Origin: Gyrodactylus bullatarudis
Lineage: Eukaryota; Platyhelminthes; Monogenea; Gyrodactylidea; Gyrodactylidae
Assembly: GCA_012064415.1 (NCBI GenBank)
Contig: SSNU01000279.1
Location: 310,001-374,000 of the forward strand
Length of the DNA stretch: 64,000 nucleotides
Direction: 5' to 3'
A model generated the notes under the pieces. That model was not told the origin of the DNA. It worked only from the letters and a program-made list of their open reading frames with translations, and ran no database searches. Positions 46,314 through 58,300 of this stretch are shown here, piece by piece (the first letter of the stretch is position 1; each line of letters begins with the position of its first letter). The position numbers and the translations under genes were made by a program.

Positions 46314-49300
46314 ATGTCAACTCATGTATCAAAAAATCTCTTACTAGCTTCAAAGGATAGTCTCATCTCACAAGATCAAATCGAAGTTAATTCTACTTCC
46401 ACGACAATTCCAGTAACTGAAGCCCAAGTTTTGGATTCTCATCAAAAATCTAATAAGAATCTCGTTTTCAATGATTTAATATCTTCTCTCATGGTACAAA
46501 ATCTTGATGGTAATGACACTTCGACCATAGCCACATCAGCTGGTAATGATTTAGCATCGTATGGTTGTTTAAACGAGTCGTCTAGCCTAGTTATATCATC
46601 TTCATCTAGTCAAATATCCCAGAACAATCAGAATTCTAACAGAAATAACATGTACTCATCCACAGACCAAGGAATTTCCTCAAGTTCATCCCTTTTAGAC
46701 GGCCTTGTTGGCAGTCGGTCGTGTCTTAATCAGCGAACTGATTTATTCTCAGCTGATTCCTCAAAAATACGCCTAGAAGATTTCAATGATCTTGCAGATC
46801 TAGCTTTTCCTATGAACAAATTGAATAATATTGAACAATTCAAGGACATATTTTTCAATACAAATGATCGTGATCAAGAAAATAACATATTCGGATCATG
46901 GAATCAGGGTGATGGTATAACTAGTTCAATTGATTCTTCATTATTGAACGAAGGAAATTCTCCTGGTCAAAACTCTTCATATCTTCTCAATAATATTGCA
47001 AATAATATGAAACGACCAATAACAAATCAAACACCCAGAAGTAATGGATGGGCTAATAATCCCTTGATCAATAGCAATACAAAGCCAATTAGTCCCACTT
47101 CAAATAATAATAACGCTTGGACTGGGACAAATCCTCAAATTATTCAGTCAAAGTTTGATTCTCAAATGAGTGCAGCTGTTGGAAATTCACGAACCCCTCT
47201 CAATAATGTGTCTCAATCGAATATTCGAGGAAACTCAAACATGACATCTCCAAAAGTTAATAATAACTCCTCTAGTAATTCGAATAGCAATGTTCAGTCC
47301 TCTAATCAAATGTACAATCTATTTCCAAAGAGACCACATCATCGTATGATGGCATTATGGAAACATCAACAAAATCAATCTATGAATGGTAACGTATCTT
47401 TAAATGCAAAGATGAAAGGAAACATTTCTGACACAAACAATGATAACGGTGGTGGTCAATTATCAACAAACTCTACTAATGGTAACAATAGTACAAATAA
47501 CCAAATCACTTCATCAGATTCAATAATTGATCAATCTTCTAACATGAGTGATATAATCAAATCGTTGGATTGTGTCTCATTGAATAACTTTTATCCATCT
47601 ATTGGTAATTCACTCTCAGTATGCCCAAATAATATGAATCAATCGAATACCACTAATGGCCATCAACAGCCTACACCCGGCCAGATTAATGGGAAAAATT
47701 CAACTGACGGTTCAAGTCTCGGCATTGATGATGGATGTATCTTTGACAATCGGAATAATCTCCAAAATCGAGAAGAGGGATTCTCAAGAAAAGTTTTTGT
47801 CGGTGGCCTACCACCTGACATTGATGAAGGTAAGCCAACTCATTTCTCTAATCTTCCTTATTTTACCTTGTTAACTTTGTTAATTCTCGAAATTATTATT
47901 AATTGTAGAAGAGATCACTACAGCATTTCGAAGATTTGGCGACCTTCTTGTTGACTGGCCTCACAAGTCAGAGAGTAAGGCATACTTTCCACCAAAGGGG
48001 TACTGCTTCCTGTTATTTGTTGAGGAATCCTCTGTGCAAACTCTCATTAATGCATGTATTGTTGATGAAGGGAAATATTATTGGTGTGTTTCATCGCCAA
48101 CTATGAAAGATAAACCGGTAAGTTCCACCCTTCTTCTTTATCTCTAAATGAGTAATTCTCCAATGCTCCTATATGAATAAATTAATCTTTCTTTATTTAT
48201 AAAATAACACGTATAGGTTCAAATACGCCCATGGAATCTAGCTGATTCAGACTATGTTATGGATGCATTTCAGCCTCTCGATCCAAGGAAAACAATATTT
48301 GTCGGAGGTGTTCCGAGACCCCTAAAAGCTGGTGAGTTGTAAACCTTGCAAAATGTTACTAATCGATAAAAAACCTGTTATTTCATCAATAATATTTACA
48401 GTATTGAATACATCTCTTAACCTTATTGACATGCAAAAGATAAATGCTTTAAATATTTTGAGATATTTATATATCGTATTATTATTATTTTTACCAATAT
48501 ATAAATATAGAATTCATGTTCATAAAAAATATTTATTAGATCATTATATACATATATACATGATGATGCATGTATCGATAAAATAATTGGTTAGCTATAA
48601 AAATAAGATACCAATTACTACTATCAATTTTCATATCTCTTTCTCAATCTAAAAATCTAGACAAGTTCATATAATTACGATGTTGGTTTATTTTTCATCG
48701 AATACACCTGAATAAATCATTTTGAAAATAAGTCTTTTCTGAAAAATATATATGTATTATTTTTAACTAATACTAATGTAATTTAATTATTATAATAATT
48801 ATTATTATGTAGTATGGATACAGATGAAAAATTTCCATAGAAATGCACTTTTAACTGTATCCTGAGTTGTGTGTCAGTAGAATAATATAAGAATATATAA
48901 TCTCCATTACTTTGACTATATGCATATAGCCATTGAAATATTTGTGCGTGGACTAATCAATAAATCCATGAGTCATTCAATACAAAGGGGTAAATAAATT
49001 ATCCCATCATTCTTGAAATATCCCCCCCACACACACACACAAAAGGGTTGATGACACACGCTTTGTTACTCTTTTGATCCACTAATTCTCTATTACACTA
49101 TTTAAGAGAGACAAAATAACTCTTTTCTTGAGTTTTAGGTCTTGAGTGTTTTGTTATTACAAATAAAAGAATTATAATGATATGGTTCTTCCACCCTGAT
49201 TTGCAATAGTTCATTAACACTGTAAAATTGTATCATTCTCTTCTTCTTAGAGTTTTCAATTTGTACATTTTATTTTTCATAATTCTAAAATACAGGGACT

Positions 49301-52300
49301 CCTTTCGAATGGCCATTAGAGATGTAACGAATTTTAACCTTTTTTAAACCAAACTTTTCCGTGAAATTTCAACACTATCATTAATCTAATTCTGTATATA
49401 AATAAAAATGTTCGATTTCAAAAAAAAACATAATTTTTTAAACAATGATGTGTGAGATCTAAAATAACTGAAAATTTGTTTATAATCCCATGCATAGTCG
49501 TGCATTGCCCATTTTCCCTAAATTCTCTTGTGGACATGGTGGAATAACAAATTTTAACAGAAATGATCCTAATATGATTCTATTACTGTTCTCATTGGAA
49601 AATCCTTGAAGCTTTATCAGCATAGATAAAGATATTCAAAATTTTTGTGAAAACGTAGTAAAAATTCATTGAAAATCTAGCGGCATTTTCAAAAAAATCT
49701 GATTTTTAAACTTAAATATTATCACGGACAAGCATTTTGATACTTAATCTTATATAGAATAATGTTAAGAAGTCATAGTACTGTATTATCATTTGAGTAG
49801 GTTTTTAAAGTAGGCTGAAATATTTGTTACATCTTTAATGCCCATCTAATGCATACATTTGTTTTTTTCTGTATCATTATCATTTATTTTTCACTCCGAG
49901 GTCACTTTCACTCATTCTACTGAATTAGTGTATTATATAGTTTATCAATTTCTATACTACTAAGGTCAACCCCCTTTCTTCATACCCATAATCGCATATA
50001 CAAATCTATTCTCGTATACATATACATATATATATTATATATACGATATGTAATTGAATGGATCATCATCAAACTCTTTTCGTTTGGGTAAATACAAAAT
50101 ACTCTCTCACTGCATAATGTATATATTATGTATTCGTATGATACGTACAATATATAACCATCTATGTAACAAAAGAAATAATCATTTATTTCTACTGCAA
50201 AAAATGTGTACTATACATGAAATTGCTAACAAAGAACTTTATCCTATTCCTAGAGATGTACTATATGATACTAAAATATAGTATATTATTATTATTAGAA
50301 GGAGAAGAAGAAGAAGAAGTGAGAATGGGACAAGAAAGTATACAAACGTTTACATACTGGATATATAACTGTATCCTTTTTCCTTTTTTACTCCAAGGGA
50401 AATACGAGTTAAAAAGACAATAATAATATACTATTACCATTCGATTATACTACTCCTTTGTTTCATATTCCCCCTCCCCTTGCTCCCACAGTGATCAACA
50501 ACCACCGCCACCCTATTTTTAAAATAATAATAAATTTCCATCTTTATCCTTAACCAATTGGTTGCAAGTTGGGTAAATCGCACTAACCTGTGTTAAGCTT
50601 TTTTATTCTCTTGTTATATTCTTCCGAGGATAAATATCGATTTTCCAAAATTACTAAAATCGCCTATCAATATGATAAAATTAATTTTTATGTATTTTAA
50701 CATTCTTTCACCAAATTTTGCTCCAATACTTCTGTAACAAGGTAAACAAAATTTTGAAATAAAAAATCCCAAAAAATTTATTCCTAAAAATTTGAAAAAA
50801 TGACTTAAATCTTAATAAAACTGTTTTGAGACCTATTCGAGTTGAAATTTATCTTATTTTTCATGAAAATAACAATTCTGATAGGCCAGAAAGCGTTTTT
50901 TATTTGAAAATTATTTTTTTTATCACATTACAGTGGCATGAAAAGTTATTTTGGAGCAAAATTTGTAAGATGTTAGAATAACTGAAGATTAAATTTATCA
51001 TATCAATAGGCGATTTTAGTAATTTTGGAAAATTTTGTCCTAGTCTACTTTATTTTATCCAGCCTCATAAAATGAAAGGAAAAGTCTAGATACTTTTTAA
51101 AAATACTATAATATGAAAGAACTTTATAGCTGACTCTTTAGAATAGGATGGATTACCATAATTTTGAAATAAACATGAGTAATGATTATAGCATATAAGG
51201 TTTTATTCTCTTCTACGATTTGCTGTACCATAAAATCCACAGGACTGAACCTAGCCCTTTCAAGTCCGAGTCTTTTAAATAAACTATTATTATATATTAC
51301 TAGAAAAACCGTTTTTTTCCAACACTTTTCTATACTCTTTCCCTACCTAATTTCAAGTGACCATTCAAGTAGCTTCAAGATGTTCTAATTTGATAAGGTC
51401 AATTTTGTTAATTCCAACAAAATACCTTTTGGTTCGAAATGATTGATAAAAAAGCTATACTTCATTTTTTTGAAATAAATTTTTATGTAATACAATTATA
51501 GTGCAAAAAAGGTTGAGAAAGTTCTAAGAAGAGACGTTCAGAATTAGAAAAAATAGGCTAAATATAGCCATTGAATTTTCGATAGAATCATCATATTCGA
51601 GGGATTTAAATTATCGAAATTGGTTTGATTTTGGAGTAGTGAAAATGATCAAGAAATCGAAATTCAACTCTCAAACGATAATGACTTGAATCATCAAAGA
51701 TCAAATTTAACATGATTTATTTTGTTCTCTTTATCTTGATCTTGAGAAACTTCTCTTGACTACCCTTTCACAATGTTTATTAAACATGTTCATCTCCATG
51801 TTTTGAAAAAAAGTCGAAATTTCGAATAAATACTATATATTTTTCTTAAAAATAATCTTTTCTTCAAATGGTAAAATTGGGTATTATGATCCGGATTCCT
51901 AAAAATTTCAAATGTAAAGCTAGTTAATATGAAGATGGGAATTTATGATTTTCACAAAGTTCTTAATTTTTTTAATCAAGAAATCTAATTTGATCAAGGT
52001 TTTTGGAATCTAGATCATGAGGCCCTCTTTCACGATACGGAGAAAAAAGTTTAGAAAAAATCAATTTTTAAGGAAAACACGGCAAATTTGAAATCTTTTA
52101 GTAGCGCCAAAATCGCATTTTTATGAACTTTGAGTTGAAAATTTTTGCTGATCACAATTAGTCAAAGTAATCAAATATGCTTAATCTGGTTCTGAGAATC
52201 ACCCCATAATCGTGTGAAAATTAAATTTTGACTTTTTGATCATTTTCCATACTTGAAAGTCGATGAAATTTGATATTTCAAGATCCCTGAAACATGACGA

Positions 52301-55300
52301 ATCTATCAAAACTTTTATGATGATAATCGGTTTTTTTGCCTTATTGTGATCCTAAAAATCAACTTTTGATCTTTCTCTCACATTGAAATCAGCAAAAATT
52401 TTCAACTCAAAGTTCATAAAAATGGGATTTTAGCCCTACTTCAAGATTTCAAATTTGCCGTATTTTCCTTAAAAATTGATTTTTTCTAATTTTTTTTCTG
52501 TGTATCGTGAAAGAGGGCCTCATGATCTAGATTCCAAAAAATCTTGATCAGATTCGATTTCTTGATGAAAAAATTAAGAATTTAGTAAAAATCATAAATT
52601 CCCATCTTCATATTAATTAGGTGTAGATTTACAATTTTATTTCAGTTATAATTAGCTTTAGATGGTCCTCCAAATGTTTTACTAAATTAATTAACCCTTT
52701 TTTCTATCCTTTGGTTTGGCTGATAACGAATCTACAGTTGTTTTAACCTAATTATTTTTGGTCCAAAAGTTATCGATCAAAAATAAGGTCATATTTTGAT
52801 CCGAATTGGCTATCTTGATAGCTTTAGCAGATAGAGTTCAAGCAATTACTTATGAAAAAGGTTTCAAATAAAAATAAATTTTTTGGAAAAAAGAGTAGAT
52901 TAATAAACTTTCTATCGAATGGAACAACAATAATGAGTTGCTTAAATGCAAAGCAATGCTTTGATCGATTTAATAATTATAGTTACAGTCTTATGATCGA
53001 TCTAGGAAATAAATGACACTTTTGTTGGCTGATTTAGAATAGATTTTTGAAGAAAAAAAAGAAGAGTTAAACGCTAGTATATACTAGGTAGAAGAATTTA
53101 TAATTTCTGATTCTTTATTGATTCTTTAACCTTTTTTCTCTCTCTACTATTTCTTGTCTCTTATTTTTTTCTTCTCTTCCAAGCGTTAGAATCTCAATTT
53201 ATTTTCTTGTACTGCTGTTGTTCCTTATTTACAATCAAAATGTGTATAGAAATTTCTCTCTCAAAACACGAAACAAGTACATTCCAAGTTGAATGGACAA
53301 TTGAATCGAATAATTGTGATACATAATGATATCTTTTTGTTATTTACACACAAATACACATTATTATAATATAGTATGTGTATCTCTCTCTTTCTCTCCA
53401 TTTTATTATACAAATGTTCAACTTTTTTTGGGACATTTTTCATCACTCTGTACCTAAAAAATCTATAGATTTTCCTATCTCTGTGTAAGGACAATTATTC
53501 TTTTTTCAATTGATAGATGAAAAAATAGATAGGGGTGGGTTAAATGATTTTATTTTTCTTAAGTGAAACTGTGAATGGGGAGGGGAGGATGGATTTGATG
53601 ATGTGGGAATAATAACTTGATTTTATTCTTCTTTCCATTCAATTCTATTTGTGGATCGATTTTTTCTCTTTGTCTGCTAGTACATATTGAAAAAAATGTC
53701 TTTACTTCAATCCTTTCTCTAGAATATACGTATCAAGGAGCCAATCATATTTCTAAAATAATTTTGTATCATACAACTTCCATAGTTATTCTCTCCATGC
53801 GTGTTTCTGACTGTGAAGGAGTGGGGCAAGGGGCATACACATAAAAAGGGGAAATTAATAGTAGTGTAGAGATGAAATGATTGATAAATGCGTAGTTCAG
53901 AATCATTACTAACATCAATAACAATACAAGTGTATACAAAAGCATACTACACATATAATAATGGCCTAGCGTATGTATATATATATCTAGGGAATAGTCG
54001 TGTGTACAGTTTTTAGTTCTAAAATAATTTTTCAAAAAAAATAAATTCTTAGATTTTGGGGTAGGGGATTTCAAGGAGGAAAAATTTGTATCATACATTT
54101 AGAATATACAATACAATATTCGTATATTCTAATTTTGTATATATGCATTGTAGAGTATTATTACAGAATTCTATGTTTATAACTAACAATCTCTTGGATT
54201 ATTGATTAATCTATGTTTATTCACCTATATGCAAAAGGAGGAATTATTCATAGAATTCATTGCGTTGCTGAATATCCCCATTTCTTTCAATCTCAATTGT
54301 AGGCTTGTATGTGAATAAAAGTTTTTCTCTACATTGCAATCTATTTTTCTCTGACGCAATTTTATGGGAAATACAAATCTCTGAAAAAATCATTCTTTAT
54401 GAATTTCCTATCAAATGAGAAGTAAAAACAGCCCAGTGGCTACAAGTTTATTTTATTCTGCTTCTTTTTTTTCTGTTGTTTTCCAAGAAAAACGGCATGT
54501 CGTCTTGGTAGATTAATTCTTCTCTAGCACGAAAAAGAGAAAATACAGTCCATGCATTCAAAAATAGACTTTGATGAAATCTTTTTGTTAGTCATCAACC
54601 AATTCTGATTGAGTTCTCGAATTGAAAAAAAAATAGTTTGAACTACACACTCAACACACCATGTACAATGTACATTGTACATACATTGATATGGATAAAT
54701 TTAACATTTCACTTGAGCACACCTTGCTTTTGCATATATAACAAAATAGTATACATTGTATAGTATTAGAATAATATTGAAGGCTCTAATATTATTATGA
54801 ATTGAATTGGATGTTTGGAGCAACAAATCGATGTTGATAATTTTTTATTGGGTCAGATGAAAATTTTCAGTCCTTTCGTTTGAACGTCTCATGAAGATAT
54901 TTAGTCTCTATTGATCTGTTTTTCTCTTAAAACTATGTCATGTTTATCCTGATTAGATGGTCTATGAAATTTTAGGCAAAAGTATTGATTAATTATTTAC
55001 ATTTTTTCTAGTCGAATTGGCACTTATCATGGACAGACTTTACGGCGGTGTTTGCTATGCTGGAATTGACACGGACCCCGACTTGAAATATCCCAAAGGT
55101 GCTGGTCGCGTTGCTTTCTCTAATCAACAAAGTTATATAGCCGCAATAAGTGCCAGATTTGTGCAGCTACAACATAACGATATTGATAAACGAGTAAGCT
55201 ATTTCTCTTCTTTCATTTTATCCTTATTCCATCAACAACTTAAAAATTTTTATCGATCAATGAGTAAAACTGGAAAATCTAGTCGTGAATAGAAAACTAC

Positions 55301-58300
55301 GCAATTACTGTATTTTCATTTTCAAGGGTTAAGCCTTTAATCTATAATAAAAGAAAAAGCTCTTCACTCGTACTCTTACGAAATAAAATAATTATAAGAT
55401 TGACATCATTCGAATATTCAATTATTATTATTCAAGTAGTGATAACAACTTTGACGTGATCAATTAACAATCGTAGTTTCTGTAAGGAAAGAAAACTATA
55501 GTTTAGCTAAGGATGATGAGTAAAACTGATGGATTGCTTCATCTGTGAAATTCAATTCAGAATCAAAACTTTCAAAAGGCTATCCGAAGCTATTTCATAT
55601 ATAGTGGTCGACAAAATGAATTTATTCACTTAAAATTGCTTCTAGCTCATTTATAAAAAATACCTTCAAGATGTAAAATATACCATTAAAAAGGAAATTT
55701 CTTACTCTTCTAGATATGATTACTCCCGAACTTACGATTTTTCATTGAATTAGAAAACGACAAAACATATTTGTTCACTTTTATTTTGTTAAATCTCCTT
55801 TTCCTTCTACTACTTTTAAACATCTTTTTGACATAGAGCAATATAAATTAGCTAAAATCTCTTCGGGAATTAATCTCCACTCTTCCTCAATCCTCTTGAT
55901 GAGTTCCTGCCTGTTTGAAAATACTCTTCCCTGAGAGTAAACTTTTTGAGATAAAATTCCCCACAAGTTCTCAATAGGGTCAGGGCTTCGAGCAGGCCAT
56001 GGCAATACCGATATTCCATTCTCTTGAAACCATGTTTTTGTTGATAAAGAACGATGACACGGTGCATTATCTTGTTGAAAAATTATTTGGGATTTTTCCA
56101 TTTCTTCTTTAAACGGTAACAATTGATCTTCTAAAAGTTGTTGGTATGTTTTCGAATTAAGTCTTTCCTCTATGAAAACAAGGTTACCAGTTCTTTCTTT
56201 TGTGATGTACCCCCATACCATGACACTGCCTCCACCAAATCCTCGCTTTATCTTAGTAGGTTTGGGAAGAGATTTGTCTATCCAACAAAACGAGAGTCCA
56301 TCAGGCCCATCCAAATTGAACTTTTTTTCGTCCGAGAATATTGTTTTACTCCAATCGTAGTTTTGAACAATTTTTTCATAAGCCCAGCAATACCTTATTT
56401 CTTTATCCGTGGTACTCAGATTAGGGACTATTTTAGGTTTACCCCAATAGATGTTAGGATTATTTTTTATGCAGCGTTGAACAGTTCTGACAGAGGTATT
56501 CAGATTCAATTCAGCTTTAATTTTGGAAGCTGTCGTCTTCTTCCGAATAGCTAAATAAGAAATTTTTTTCATGAGACAATTAGGTATTGCTCTCTTTCGG
56601 CCGCATTTTTTCGATTTTTTCTCTTGTTTTTTTTTGGAAAATAAATAATTTATCGTCCCGCATGCACATCCAACAGTTTTTGCAATTTTTCGATTGCTCA
56701 GACCTTCATTTTTAAGTTTATTGACAACATTTTTGTTATAATCAGTGAGTCTTGAATATTTCGGTTTCTTACCAGTCATCTTGTAGATTCTAGAAATAAT
56801 AAAGTTCAAATTTTAAAATGAATACCTACCAGTTTATCTGACAAAAATTCTGTAAAAAAAACTATAAAATTAAGTTATAAACTGAAGTTTAAAAGTGAAC
56901 AAATATGTTTTGTCGTTTTCTAATTCAATGAAAAATCGTAAATTTGTATTTTTGATAATATCAATGAACCAATAAGTTCGGGAGTAATCATATCTAGAAG
57001 AGTAAGAAATTTCCTTTTTAATGGTATATTTTACATCTTGAAGGTATTTTTTATAAATGAGCTAGAAGCAATTTTAAGTGAATAAATTCATTTTGTCGAC
57101 CACTATATATTTAAGAATAAACCAAAATTATCCTTGTGTCATTTCAAAATGTTCATTGAAATTTTTAAAGAAACTCTTCATTAGTCTATAGATTTGTGCT
57201 GGTATTTCTTATATATTAAATCAGAAAAAAATGTTTTATCGATTTTTAAAAATTTTGATATTTTAATTGATTTTTTGAAATTAATGTAGTTTGTATTCTT
57301 TGAATATTTTTTATTATTAATTATTGAAAGAAAAAATCTTTATTTCTCTCTCTAAGGTCTCTTTTTTCTTCAGGATCAATAAACTTTCAAAGTTCGAGGG
57401 CATATTCTTCTCTTGATATTACGAAAAATACACTGTAACTGTCTGTTTTTCTTCATTTCTTGCAAGGGTGTTGACTTAAATTTTATAATACTTTTTTTTC
57501 TTCAAGAGAATCACCTGTTCTAATGTGGTGAAATTTATACGATCAGGGGGATTTGTTGAATTAATTTCTAATTTTGTCGGGTCATTTGACCAAAAGAATT
57601 CAAAATTTTGAGTTGGCATGGATTTTTCAATATTTTTAAACTTTGAACTTAACATTTTTGCATTAATTAATGTGCGAATGTCTACTTCCTATTTTACGAA
57701 TATTCCTACTACTTGAAAATTAATGAATCAAGATGACGATTCTTTCAAAAATGTAACAGTGAAAATTGGCTTCCTAATCTAATGGTGATCCTGAAGAATA
57801 AAGTTTGATCCTTCTCGCACCTTGTAATCGAAGAAAGCTCCCAGCTCAAAGTTAGAAAATATGTATAAATCGCACCAAGTTGAAATAAAAAATCTCAATT
57901 CATCGAAAATATCCTCTTGAGTGGATATCATATAAACGCTAATGATATATCTAAAATGGCTTAAAATTCTTATTGATCCGGATCAAGAAGCCTTAATTGG
58001 TTTAGGTTATGAAGCATTTTTATATTCAATTTTTTTATATAGCTTTAAACTGGTATCTTTATCAGGTTACCCTATCAAAGAATTGTCGCTCAAGAGAAAT
58101 TATCTCCTGATTGAGAGTTAGAAATTTAATTAAAAAATTACTAGCTATAGTAAAAAATAAATCTTTATTATTATTCTACGAAACTCATATTTCTAGTCAA
58201 AGTTGAAGAAAAGTCCACATAAATATAACCACATAAACTCGATAATGTCTAGACATTAACCATTTATTTTCTTGAATGAAAACAAACGAAGAATTAATTA

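Larger units (their letters stand above)
48332..51923. other. CPEB intron 3, first part
   Basis: No exon recognised. It has simple repeats, a C-rich patch (50462-50515), and an inverted pair: AAATTACTAAAATCGCCTAT at about 50649 against ATAGGCGATTTTAGTAATTTT at about 51004-51024, with matching flanks (TTTTGCTCCAATACTTC against GGAGCAAAATTTG). This is probably another small foldback repeat. 51595-51780 shows family A-like fragments. Confidence 0.45.

Noticed and set aside
50054..50423. ORFs across the GAA repeat in CPEB intron 3
   Set aside because: Built on simple repeats, no domain.
53261..54098. Short ORFs on both strands in CPEB intron 3
   Set aside because: No similarity and no codon-use signal; hydrophobic translations are expected from AT-rich DNA.
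56138..56554. 138-residue plus-strand ORF
   Set aside because: Antisense shadow of the Tc1 transposase.
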